Shown here in pieces: positions 52,196 through 60,458 of a DNA stretch of 64,000 bases. The translations under genes and the position numbers were made by a program. Below the pieces are notes generated by a model. That model was not told the DNA's origin. It worked only from the letters and a program-made list of their open reading frames with translations, and did not search any database. This stretch comes from Aquabacterium sp. A3 (GTDB taxonomy: Bacteria > Pseudomonadota > Gammaproteobacteria > Burkholderiales > Burkholderiaceae_C), in NCBI RefSeq assembly GCF_038069945.1, contig NZ_JBBPEV010000001.1, forward strand, positions 682,001 to 746,000, in the 5' to 3' direction. Within the stretch, counting starts at the first letter, position 1, and each line of letters starts with the position of its first letter.

Positions 52196-52579
52196 TCAAC
52201 CCATCCAGAGGCGCACCAGCCTGGCACCCAGTGCGGCGCAGGCCAGGGCCCCCAGCACGTGCAGCAGCGTGTGGGCCAGGGCCATGCCCAGACGCCCACG
52301 CTCGATCAGGGCCAGCGACTCCACAGAGAACGTGGAAAACGTGGTGAGCGCCCCCAGGCCTCCGGTGATCAGCAGCAGGCGCAGCAGGTCGTTCGGCTCT
52401 CGCTGCAGATACGTCACGGCACCGCCGGCCACCAGCCCCCCCAGCAGGTTCACCAGCAAGGTGCCCAGCGGGAATCCAGCCCACAGCGGGTTCAGCCACA
52501 GCCCGGCCCCCCAGCGCATCAGTGCACCCACCATGGCCCCCACGCCCACGGCCAACGCAGCATGGATCGGGGTCAGCAT
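52196..52579 (-). CDS. crcB: Fluoride channel CrcB/Fluc
   Basis: A 127-residue four-helix protein that forms dual-topology dimers exporting fluoride. Signatures: GAMVGALMRW near the start, GTLLVNLLGG, and TTFSTFSVE in helix 3 (the phenylalanine box). It overlaps the end of moaE by 7 bases, so it is expressed with the molybdenum-cofactor genes. No fluoride riboswitch can precede it because the upstream bases are moaE coding sequence. Confidence 0.94.
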   Translation of the reverse strand: MLTPIHAALAVGVGAMVGALMRWGAGLWLNPLWAGFPLGTLLVNLLGGLVAGGAVTYLQREPNDLLRLLLITGGLGALTTFSTFSVESLALIERGRLGMALAHTLLHVLGALACAALGARLVRLWMG

Positions 52580-53109
52580 GAAGGGTCCTCCTGGGCGTGC
52601 CAGCGCTGGGCGGCCACCACGTCCGTGTCCCGGGCCTCAACCCACGCACCCACGCCGCCCACCGACTCTTTCTTCCAGAACGGCGCCTCGGTCTTGAGCC
52701 AGTCCATCAGAAACTCAGCACAGGCAAAAGCCGCCTGACGATGCGCCGACGTGACCGCCACCAGCACGATCTGATCGCCCATCGCCAGGGCCCCGACCCG
52801 GTGCACCACCCGCAGGCCGCGCACATCGAATCGGCGCCGGGCCAAGGCCATGAGGGTGGCGATGCTGCGTTCGGTCATGCCCGGGTAGTGCTCCAACTCA
52901 AACCCCAGGCTGGCAGGGTCCGCCCCGCGCGCGGCGGCCCACTCCCGCACGGTGCCCACAAACGCCACCACCGCACCCACCTGGGTGTCGCCGGCCCGCA
53001 AGCGCGCCACCTCGGTGCTCAGATCGAAATCCTCGGCGTCAACGCGCACACCGGCCAACTCAGCCTGCCAGTCGATGTCAGCTTGCTCAGGCCGCGTGTC
53101 CAGGCTCAT
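52573..53109 (-). CDS. moaE: Molybdopterin synthase catalytic subunit
   Basis: A 178-residue MoaE that, with thiocarboxylated MoaD, inserts two sulfurs into cPMP to form molybdopterin. Seen: FVGTVREW, LEHYPGMTERSI, HRVGALAMGDQIVLVAVTSAHR and the catalytic lysine region PFWKKE. The N-terminus has about 20 extra residues over E. coli MoaE. Three bases separate it from moaD. Confidence 0.95.
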   Translation of the reverse strand: MSLDTRPEQADIDWQAELAGVRVDAEDFDLSTEVARLRAGDTQVGAVVAFVGTVREWAAARGADPASLGFELEHYPGMTERSIATLMALARRRFDVRGLRVVHRVGALAMGDQIVLVAVTSAHRQAAFACAEFLMDWLKTEAPFWKKESVGGVGAWVEARDTDVVAAQRWHAQEDPSC

Positions 53110-53112
53110 GGA

Positions 53113-53370
53113 TCACCCCCCCGTCACGGGTGGAAAAAAAGCCACCTCGTCGCCATCGGTCAGCGCCTCGTCGTCATCGCACATCTGCTGATTGCGTGCC
53201 GCACGCAACGCCCTGACCCCGTCAAAGGCTGCCGCATGGCCGGCCGATCTCTGGCACAGGTGTGCCCGCAGGGCCGCCACGGTGTGGGGAGCAGGCCAGT
53301 CCGCCAGGCTCACCTCATCCTGGGCACCCAGTTTTTCACGCAAGGCGGCGAAATAACGCACGGTGATCAC
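53113..53370 (-). CDS. moaD: Molybdopterin synthase sulfur-carrier subunit
   Basis: An 85-residue ubiquitin-fold protein ending in GG, the site of thiocarboxylation. The start is a GTG (protein VITVRYFAALREKLG) that overlaps the moeA stop as GTGA, with AGGAG 7 bases upstream. A longer frame upstream lies inside moeA and is not used. The loop RAARNQQMCDDDEALTDGDEVAFFPPVTGG matches MoaD. Confidence 0.94.
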   Translation of the reverse strand: MITVRYFAALREKLGAQDEVSLADWPAPHTVAALRAHLCQRSAGHAAAFDGVRALRAARNQQMCDDDEALTDGDEVAFFPPVTGG

Positions 53371-54671
53371 ATCAGCTCCTGCGGCATCGACGCGGCTTGC
53401 CGACACGTCCCTGGTGGTTGCAACAACCAGCTCAACGGCAGGTACCGCACATCGTCGCCCGGCTGGATGGTCGTGCCGGAAGGCACATCCACCAGGCCAT
53501 CCGCCCACGCGGCCGACGTGAGCACGCCCGAGCCCTGGTGCGGGTAGATCTCCACGGCGCCCTGCGGCCCCAGGCGGGCACGCAGAAACTCGCGTCGCTT
53601 GTCGGGCGTGGGCCAGGTGAACGCCGCCTTGAGCATCAATGGCTCAGGCACTTGCCAGCCCAGGCCGGCCAGGTGGCCGATCACGGGGCGCACCAGCAAC
53701 AAAAAGGTGACGAAACTGGCCGACGGGTTGCCTGGCAGCCCCATGTAGAGGGCCTGACCGCCATCGCGTCGGCGCAAGGTGCCGAACACAAAAGGCTTGC
53801 CCGGCTTGATGGCCAGCGCCCAGAAATCCAGGCTGCCTTCGGCCTCGACGGCCTGGCGCAAATGGTCTTCTTCGCCCACCGACACACCGCCACTGGTGAC
53901 CACCAGGTCACAGCATTCAGCCGCCTGACGCAACGCCTCACGGGTGGCGTCCAGGCGGTCGGGCACCACCCCCAGGCCATGAACCTGCGCACCGCTGGCC
54001 TGAGCCAGCGCCATCAGGGTGTGGCGATTGCTGTTGTAGATGGCGCCGGGGGGCAATGGCTGGCCCGGCATCACCAGTTCGTCGCCCGTGGTCAGGATGC
54101 CCACACGAGGGCGCCGCCACACGGGCAGCTCCGCGGCCCCCACCGACGCCGCCACCCCCAGGGCCGCTGGCCCCAGCGAGGTGCCCGCGCGCAACACGGT
54201 CTGGCCGTTGGCGATGTCTTCGCCCCGCAAGCGGATGTTCTGCCCCAGGCGCACGGGCTGTGTGAACCGCACGGTGCCATCGGCCCCTGGTTCGGTGTGC
54301 TCTTGCATGACCACGGCATCCGCGCCAGGGGGCACCGGGGCACCAGTGAAGATGCGGGCACAGTGGCCCGGGGCCAAGGCCTCACCCACCTGACCGGCCG
54401 CGATGCGCTGCGCCTGGGGCAGGCCAGCGGTCGCGCCGGCGGCCATCAGGGCCTGAACGTCGGCCTGGCGCACGGCATAACCATCCATGGCGCTGTTGTC
54501 ATGCGGTGGCACATCCACCCCGGACACCAGATCCTGGGCCAGCACACGGTTCTGGGCCTGCTCGGTGGGCAGGGTCTCGGTGCCAGGGGATGGAGACTGT
54601 GCCTGCAGGGCCTGAGCCAGGCGGCTCCAAGCATCATCGAGGAGCATCAAGGGTTTCGGAGATTTCGACAC
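53367..54671 (-). CDS. moeA: Molybdopterin molybdenumtransferase
   Basis: A 434-residue MoeA that inserts molybdate into adenylylated molybdopterin. Conserved parts: PPHDNSAMDGYAVR, GAPVPPGADAVVMQEHT, GILTTGDELVMPGQPL...IYNSNRHTLMAL, TSGGVSVGEEDHL and GLPGNPSASFVTF. It begins with GTG, with AAGAG just upstream, 9 bases after the narX stop. Confidence 0.96.
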   Translation of the reverse strand: MSKSPKPLMLLDDAWSRLAQALQAQSPSPGTETLPTEQAQNRVLAQDLVSGVDVPPHDNSAMDGYAVRQADVQALMAAGATAGLPQAQRIAAGQVGEALAPGHCARIFTGAPVPPGADAVVMQEHTEPGADGTVRFTQPVRLGQNIRLRGEDIANGQTVLRAGTSLGPAALGVAASVGAAELPVWRRPRVGILTTGDELVMPGQPLPPGAIYNSNRHTLMALAQASGAQVHGLGVVPDRLDATREALRQAAECCDLVVTSGGVSVGEEDHLRQAVEAEGSLDFWALAIKPGKPFVFGTLRRRDGGQALYMGLPGNPSASFVTFLLLVRPVIGHLAGLGWQVPEPLMLKAAFTWPTPDKRREFLRARLGPQGAVEIYPHQGSGVLTSAAWADGLVDVPSGTTIQPGDDVRYLPLSWLLQPPGTCRQAASMPQELM

Positions 54672-54680
54672 AAGGCACTC

Positions 54681-56672
54681 TTAAAGTTCATTCAGGGTCA
54701 GCGTCAATTCGGTACCTTGCTCGCTGGACCGCACATCCAGTTGCGCACCGATCAGCGTAGCCCGCTCGCGCATGATGCTCAAGCCCACATGGTTGGCATC
54801 GGGCGCCGAGCCTTCGGGATCAAAACCCCGACCATCGTCGCGCACCTGGATGCGCCACTTCGGCTGGGCCTGCATGTTCACCCAGACTTCCCGCGCCTGT
54901 GCGTGCTTGCGCACGTTGGACAAGGCCTCCTGCACGATGTGCAGCACCTGGATCTGGACATCAGCCGGCAGGGGTACGCCATCATCACTGACCTGAAGGT
55001 GCGTCTTGACGCCCGCCTGCAACTCGAACTTCGACAAGGTTTCCTGCAAGGCGAGATCCAGTTTTCCACTGTCGGTACGCACCCGGAAATGCAGCAGCAG
55101 CTCACGGACATCGTTGTAGCTCTCCTTGATCCCGGTATCCAGCTCGGCCATGGCCAGCTCGGTGGCGGCCTGGTCGCCGCGTGTGACGGCCCCTCGCAGC
55201 AAACCCATCTGGATCTTCAGGAAGGCCAGTGACTGGGCGATCGAATCATGCAACTCTTGTGACAAAAGCTTGCGCTCGCGTGCCACCGCAGACTCTCGGT
55301 CGAGTGCCGTCATCCGCAGGCTCTCCATGGCCCCCGCGAGGTGGCTGGACAGGGCGGCGTAGAGTTCGCGGTCTTCGGTCACGGGTTGGGCGTCGTGGCG
55401 GTAAAAGAGCTCGATCTCGCCCAGCAACCGATTTTGCAAGGTCAAGGGAATGGTGACCAAGGTGGCATAGCCCTCCTGGGCACACAAGCGCTGAACGGGG
55501 TGAGCGACACCCGACTCGGGGACCATCGCCTCGACGATGGGGATGACCCGAACCGATGGCATGACACCCGCATCCATGCGCGCACCACAGAAACAGTCAC
55601 CGGTCAGCACGCACTGTTCTTCCTTGGCCAGCACCTGGGGCAGGCTGTCGCTGGCCAGCAGCATGTAGCGGTCGTTGGCCTCGTCAGACCAGCGAATGGC
55701 CACGGCATCGGCCAGTGCCACCTGGCGCATGCGTCGCGCAAAGCCCTGTGTCAGTGGCCCCAGTTGATCGGCCGCAGCCACAAAGGTCGACACCTCATAC
55801 AAAGCCTCCAGACGCACCTGCTCGTCCTGCAGCCGGCGGGTTTTCTCCTGAACCTTGGCCTCCAGGTCGCCGTAAGACTGCGCCAGGCGATCGGTCATGC
55901 GGTTGAAAGCCCGCGACAAATCGCCCAACTCATCGTCTGCGCCGGGAACGACACGGATGCTAAAGTCACCCTGCTCCACCTGGTCCACGGCGGCGCGTAA
56001 CCGCGCCACGGGCTCCAGGACGACGATGTAAGCGGCATACAGGATCAGCAAGGAGCTGATCACGGCCAGCAGCATCATGACCAACTGGAAGTTATGCAAG
56101 GTCGAGGTGCGCGCCTCCAAGCGCTGCTCAATGAGCCCCACCAATTCGTTGACCTCGTGCACAAACGGGCCGACATTCAGCAAGGGCCTGGGCTGAGCGC
56201 TGAGCAACTGCGCCTCGATCTGTTGGCGCAAGAGCCGCCAACCTTGTTGCACGCGGGCCAATTGGCTCTGAACCTCAATGCTGGTGGGCACTGTCAGGGG
56301 ACGCACGCCATCACCCCAGGTCAGCAACGCCAAAGTGGTATCAATATCGCTCAGGCGTTGAGCCACCTGATCTGACACAGGCGGAGGTACTGGCACATGC
56401 TCGTCACGCAACTGCAAGGCGATCTGGTAGGACATCATCCGGATGCGCCCGGCCTCGTTGATGGCGGCCGCGCCCCCCTCCAGTTGCCAGGTGATCCACA
56501 TGGACAGCCCCACGGTGGAGAGCGCCACGGCCAGGAATACGCTGCCGATGGCCGCCAGCTTACGCGCCAGGGTCAGTCGAGGCCGGCGAAGACGAGTCTC
56601 TTCTTTCACCGACGGCGACTCATCAGCGTTGGAGATGAGGGGATCAGATGAGGGCAGACTCATGGGATTCAC
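54681..56672 (-). CDS. narX: Nitrate/nitrite sensor histidine kinase NarX
   Basis: A 663-residue kinase. Order: TM1 (38-64); periplasmic sensor with a P-box-like INEAGRIRMMSYQIAL (71-86) that binds nitrate in NarX/NarQ; TM2 (195-219); HAMP (220-272); a GAF-like central module (about 290-450) with cysteines C354, C360 and C362; HisKA_3 dimerisation region with phospho-His475 (LLSQELHDSIAQS); and an ATPase domain with N-box QEALSNVRKHA and RDDGRGFD. The start is GTG here, or ATG three codons later. It lies between moaA and moeA, away from its probable partner narL. Confidence 0.92.
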   Translation of the reverse strand: MNPMSLPSSDPLISNADESPSVKEETRLRRPRLTLARKLAAIGSVFLAVALSTVGLSMWITWQLEGGAAAINEAGRIRMMSYQIALQLRDEHVPVPPPVSDQVAQRLSDIDTTLALLTWGDGVRPLTVPTSIEVQSQLARVQQGWRLLRQQIEAQLLSAQPRPLLNVGPFVHEVNELVGLIEQRLEARTSTLHNFQLVMMLLAVISSLLILYAAYIVVLEPVARLRAAVDQVEQGDFSIRVVPGADDELGDLSRAFNRMTDRLAQSYGDLEAKVQEKTRRLQDEQVRLEALYEVSTFVAAADQLGPLTQGFARRMRQVALADAVAIRWSDEANDRYMLLASDSLPQVLAKEEQCVLTGDCFCGARMDAGVMPSVRVIPIVEAMVPESGVAHPVQRLCAQEGYATLVTIPLTLQNRLLGEIELFYRHDAQPVTEDRELYAALSSHLAGAMESLRMTALDRESAVARERKLLSQELHDSIAQSLAFLKIQMGLLRGAVTRGDQAATELAMAELDTGIKESYNDVRELLLHFRVRTDSGKLDLALQETLSKFELQAGVKTHLQVSDDGVPLPADVQIQVLHIVQEALSNVRKHAQAREVWVNMQAQPKWRIQVRDDGRGFDPEGSAPDANHVGLSIMRERATLIGAQLDVRSSEQGTELTLTLNEL

Positions 56673-56690
56673 GGCTCAGGCCAAGCGTGT

Positions 56691-57671
56691 TCAACCACCG
56701 GTTTGGGCCATGAACCGGATGATTTTCTCGGGGCGTTCCTGAAATTCATGCCGCTCGGGCTTGCGAGCCATCGCTGCGTGAATCGCGTCGTCCAGGTCGG
56801 CGTCTGTGGCGCCGTCGCGCAACCAGGCCCCCAAGGGCACCTGATCATTCTGCCCCAGACAGAGATACAGGGTGCCATCGACACCCAGGCGGACGCGGTT
56901 ACACGCCTCACAGAAATGCTGGCTCATGGGCGTGATGACCCCCAGGCTCATCTCGCTGCGCGGATCTTGCCAGTAACGAGCGGGCCCCGCCCCACGCCCC
57001 AGCACTTGCGGAACCAGCCCGAGTTCACGCGCCAGCGCATCGCCGAGAGCGCTGAGGTTTCGCCCCGTCGTGGCACGGCCGGTGTCACCCACCGGCATGG
57101 GCTCGATCAAGCGCAGCACCAAACCATGTTCACGCGCGAACATCACCATGGGCATGACCTCCTGGTCATTCACCCCATCCTGCACCACCATGTTCAGCTT
57201 GATCGGTCGAAATCCGGCCTGACTGGCCGCACGAATGCCCGCCAGCACCTCGTTGAGGCAATTGCGCCCGGTGATGCGCGTCATGCAGGCCTCGTCCAGA
57301 CTGTCCAGGCTGATGTTCAGACGGTCGACGCCAGCCTCTTTCAGGCCCGAGGCCATGCGATCCAGGCGGGTGGCATTGGTCGACACCGACAGATCGCGCA
57401 CCCCTGGCATGGCCTTGATCCGCGCCGCCAGGTCGCACACACCACGGCGCAAGAGGGGTTCGCCACCCGTGAGTCGAACCTTGCGAACACCCAGGGCTAC
57501 AAATCGGCTCACCAGGCGGGCCATCTCCTCATGGGTCAACCAGTTGGCAGGCTCTTCAAAGCCTTTGAAAGCCTGGGGCAGACAGTAGGTGCACCGCAGG
57601 TCACAGCGGTCGGTCACGGACACCCGCAAGTAGTCGATGACGCGGCCGTGTCCGTCAATCAGGGTGGGCAT
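56691..57671 (-). CDS. moaA: GTP 3',8-cyclase MoaA
   Basis: A 326-residue radical SAM enzyme for the first step of molybdenum-cofactor synthesis. The SAM cluster C23-x3-C27-x2-C30 (TDRCDLRCTYC), the C-terminal cluster FCEACNRVRLGVDGTLYLC, and the terminal TGG needed for radical chemistry are all present. The start MPTLIDGHGRVIDYLR is used; an upstream in-frame Met adds 25 non-homologous residues. First gene of the moa-narX-moe run. Confidence 0.96.
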   Translation of the reverse strand: MPTLIDGHGRVIDYLRVSVTDRCDLRCTYCLPQAFKGFEEPANWLTHEEMARLVSRFVALGVRKVRLTGGEPLLRRGVCDLAARIKAMPGVRDLSVSTNATRLDRMASGLKEAGVDRLNISLDSLDEACMTRITGRNCLNEVLAGIRAASQAGFRPIKLNMVVQDGVNDQEVMPMVMFAREHGLVLRLIEPMPVGDTGRATTGRNLSALGDALARELGLVPQVLGRGAGPARYWQDPRSEMSLGVITPMSQHFCEACNRVRLGVDGTLYLCLGQNDQVPLGAWLRDGATDADLDDAIHAAMARKPERHEFQERPEKIIRFMAQTGG

Positions 57672-57809
57672 GGTGGGCAAGAAGGGTGATCCAGATAACC
57701 ACCAGTCTAGGGAGGGCAGCGTTGCCTGAACATCCTCCTGTGGCACTACTCCCTTCGTGCATCACGGGCACCTCGGCAGCACACAGCCGTGCGGCGCACA
57801 ATCCAGTGC

Positions 57810-58355
57810 ATGCCTGCTTTGCCCTCTCGCGCCCCTCGCACCGCCTTGCCACCCAGTGGCCCTCAGATTTCCGACCCGCTGGAATTGTTGCTGGCCTGCC
57901 ACGACAAGGTGCGGCACTTCACCGGTCTGCTGCAGCGCCTGGAGGCGCATGTGCGCAGCACTGGGGCTGACACCCAGGCCCAGGATGCAGCACGCGCCGT
58001 GTTGCGCTACTTCGAGATGGCCGCCCCCAAACACCACGCCGACGAAGATCAGGACCTGTTTCCGGCGCTGATGCGATTGAACGACAGCGCACTGAACGAC
58101 ACCATGGCCCAACTCAGCCTTCAACACGACCAACTGGGCGTGATCTGGCTGCAGGTGGCGTCGTGGTTGCAGGCACTGACTCAGGGCGACTCTGTATCTT
58201 TGCCCATCCCCATCGACGCGATTCAGGCGTTCTGCACGGGTTACCAGGCACACGCCCGACTGGAGGAAGCGCAGGTGTTTCCACACGCGCAGCGCCTGCC
58301 CCCCGATGCCCTGGCCCAGGTGGCCGCCGCGATGGTGGCGCGGCGCACCGCCTGA
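57810..58355 (+). CDS. Hemerythrin HHE-domain protein
   Basis: A 181-residue protein that fits a four-helix bundle with HHE metal ligands: HDKVRHF, HHADEDQDLFP, HDQLG and HARLEEAQVFP. Such proteins bind a di-iron centre and are linked to oxygen or nitric-oxide sensing and iron-sulfur repair. It is divergent from moaA and convergent with the nitronate-monooxygenase-like gene, with no base between the two stops. In a nitrate-respiration block a response to nitrosative stress is plausible, but this is inference. Confidence 0.8.
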   Translation: MPALPSRAPRTALPPSGPQISDPLELLLACHDKVRHFTGLLQRLEAHVRSTGADTQAQDAARAVLRYFEMAAPKHHADEDQDLFPALMRLNDSALNDTMAQLSLQHDQLGVIWLQVASWLQALTQGDSVSLPIPIDAIQAFCTGYQAHARLEEAQVFPHAQRLPPDALAQVAAAMVARRTA

Positions 58356-59561
58356 TCACACCGATACAGGTTGTGACTGCCCGGTCAACAGGCACACCAT
58401 CAGGTCACGAGCTGAACGAATCTGGCTGCCGAACGGCAAGGCGCCCACCCCACGGAAGAACAGGCCCTTCTTCACATCGCCACGCAAGGCCGCCGCCAAC
58501 TGGTTGTCGATACAGAACTGACCCCAGGTGTTGAGCCCGTCGCGCAGACCGCACTGGGCGAGGCAATCGAAAGCCTTGGTGCAACGGTCTTTGACATGGG
58601 CCACCGACTGCAGTTTGCCCTCCACCTTCAGATAGGATTGCAACCATGGTGTGCGCACCGCCCGGGCCGGCAAGCCGGCCACGCTGACAAACTCGGCCAG
58701 ATCCTCATCGCGGGCTTCGGCCAGCACCTGTTTGAAGGCCTGGTGGGCATCGCCCTCGGTGGTGACAGCAAAGGGCGTGCCCAGTTGCACGCCCGCAGCC
58801 CCCAGGTTTTGCACCCGCACGATGTCGGCCTGGCTGCGGATGCCTCCGGCAGCAATCAGCGGGATCTCCCGCTCGAGGCCCGCGCTGCGGAAGAACGCCA
58901 ATGTGTCAGGGATGACCCGCTCGAAATCAAACCGTGGGTCGTTCAAATCAGCCACCTGAGCCGCGCCCAAGTGCCCTCCGGCCAAGCGCGGGTGCTCAAT
59001 GACGATGGCATCAGGCAGGCGCTTTTTGCGCTCCCACTTCTTGACGATCAACTGAATGCCCCGCGCATCGGAAAGAATGGGAATCAGCAGCGTCTTGGGG
59101 TGGTCTTTGGCCAGATCGGGCAGATCCAGCGGCAAGCCCGCCCCCACCACGATGGCGTCAATGCCCGAGGCCAGGGCCTGCTTGACCGACGAGGCGTACT
59201 CCGTGACGGCGCGCATGATGTTCAGGGCCAGCAAACCGGTCGGTCCTGCCAGGGTTCGGGCGGTCTGGATCTGCCGGTCGATGGCCTCCAGGTTGGCCGC
59301 GTCGATGCGTGCCTTGGTGGCATCCCCAGGTGGCAGGCCGGTGGTCTGCGCCATCAGATCCGGGTAATGACGACGGGCATCGACAGATGACAGTGTGCCC
59401 ATGCCCCCCAGACTCGCCACGGTACCGGCCAGGCGACTGCCTGACACGCCCACACCCATGCCACCTTGAACAATGGGCAGCAAGGTTCGTCCACCCAATT
59501 GCATGGGCCGTACAGGGCTGTTGGATAGGTGTTGCAGCAAGTCAGACGGTATCGAAGGCAT
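58356..59561 (-). CDS. Nitronate monooxygenase-like flavoprotein
   Basis: A 401-residue TIM-barrel FMN protein of the 2-nitropropane dioxygenase / NMO family. Seen: LPIVQGGMGVGVSG (N-terminal), VVGAGLPLDLP, IPLIAAGGIRSQADI and GAAGVQLGTPFAVTTE (phosphate binding). A long C-terminal part with a cysteine cluster (DRCTKAFDCLAQCGLRDG) goes beyond class I NMOs and resembles longer 'nitronate monooxygenase' entries of proteobacteria, whose true substrate is often unproven. It is divergent from narL. Confidence 0.82.
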   Translation of the reverse strand: MPSIPSDLLQHLSNSPVRPMQLGGRTLLPIVQGGMGVGVSGSRLAGTVASLGGMGTLSSVDARRHYPDLMAQTTGLPPGDATKARIDAANLEAIDRQIQTARTLAGPTGLLALNIMRAVTEYASSVKQALASGIDAIVVGAGLPLDLPDLAKDHPKTLLIPILSDARGIQLIVKKWERKKRLPDAIVIEHPRLAGGHLGAAQVADLNDPRFDFERVIPDTLAFFRSAGLEREIPLIAAGGIRSQADIVRVQNLGAAGVQLGTPFAVTTEGDAHQAFKQVLAEARDEDLAEFVSVAGLPARAVRTPWLQSYLKVEGKLQSVAHVKDRCTKAFDCLAQCGLRDGLNTWGQFCIDNQLAAALRGDVKKGLFFRGVGALPFGSQIRSARDLMVCLLTGQSQPVSV

Positions 59562-59640
59562 GATGGACAATCCGGGATCGTGAGAAGCGCAGGGTACGTG
59601 GCCCACGACCGTTGTGGACTTGCCCTGTGTCAAACGATGA

Positions 59641-60357
59641 ATGGATTTGCCCATGCCTGTGCGCCTTCTGGTTGTGGATGACCACACTCTTTTCCGCCGA
59701 GGGCTGATTGCCCTGCTGGGCCAGTCACCCGAAGTGGCGGTGGTGGCCGAGGCCGCCGATGCGGGTGAGGCTTTGCGCAGCGCCACCACCCATCAACCCG
59801 ATGTGATCCTCCTGGACAACCACCTGCCGGGGGTGCATGGCATTGACGCTTTGCCGCAATTGTTGCAAGCCAGCCCCCAAAGCCGGGTGCTGATGCTGAC
59901 GGTGAGCGAAGACGCCAACGACCTGGCACAGGCCCTGTCCCGCGGAGCGGCCGGCTACCTGCTGAAAACGGCCGAGGGCGCCGAACTGATCCAGTCGATT
60001 GTTCGCGTGCACCAGGGTGAATCTGTGGTGTCGACCGAGATGACCACCAAACTGGTGCTGGCCTACCAGCAGGCCATTCAGGGCGCAGACAACAACGCCA
60101 GCAGCATCAGCCCTCCCCCTGCTGCGCCAGTAGCCCCCCCGGAGGTCCCAGTCAGCCCGCTGCAGAAATTGTCGCCACGCGAACGCGACATCCTGCGTGA
60201 GATCGCCCGGGGCGCCAGCAACAAGGAGATCGCACGCACGCTGGACATCGCGGAAACCACCGTGAAGATCCACGTGCAACACATCCTGCGCAAACTGAAT
60301 CTGAGTTCAAGAGTGCAGGCCGCCGTGATGGCCTCGTCTGATCTGGATCAACCCTGA
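59641..60357 (+). CDS. narL: Nitrate/nitrite response regulator NarL
   Basis: A 238-residue response regulator (234 if the second Met is used, giving MPVRLLVVDDH). The receiver has the acidic pair DD at 13-14, phospho-acceptor D59 in VILLDNHLPG and the conserved Lys in YLLKT. A Pro/Ala-rich linker (about 150-170) leads to a LuxR/FixJ-type HTH (LSPRERDILREIARGASNKEIARTL...TVKIHVQHIL). Predicted partner is NarX, and predicted targets are the narK/narG genes just downstream. Confidence 0.93.
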   Translation: MDLPMPVRLLVVDDHTLFRRGLIALLGQSPEVAVVAEAADAGEALRSATTHQPDVILLDNHLPGVHGIDALPQLLQASPQSRVLMLTVSEDANDLAQALSRGAAGYLLKTAEGAELIQSIVRVHQGESVVSTEMTTKLVLAYQQAIQGADNNASSISPPPAAPVAPPEVPVSPLQKLSPRERDILREIARGASNKEIARTLDIAETTVKIHVQHILRKLNLSSRVQAAVMASSDLDQP

Positions 60358-60369
60358 CCCCAGGGACTA

Positions 60370-60381
60370 GTTCTTCAGAAC
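60370..60381. repeat. Inverted repeat GTTCT-TC-AGAAC upstream of narK1
   Basis: A perfect 5-bp inverted repeat in the 101-base gap between narL and narK1, about 80 bases before narK1. It could be part of an operator or the 3' end of narL. No FNR box or paired NarL heptamers were convincing in this gap. Confidence 0.25.
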
Positions 60382-60458
60382 GACCCCGACAAACCCACAG
60401 AAGGATATTCGCCTAGCGCCTAAATTCTGACACTGCCGGACATGGAAAGGAATTGACC

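Noticed and set aside
52580..52640. Fluoride riboswitch ahead of crcB
   Set aside because: The gene overlaps the end of moaE and there is no untranslated leader in which an aptamer could fold.
59620..59633. FNR-like sequence TTGCC-CTGT-GTCAA ahead of narL
   Set aside because: Only part of the TTGAT-N4-ATCAA consensus matches, and it ends 7 bases before the first possible start codon, too close for a normal activating position.
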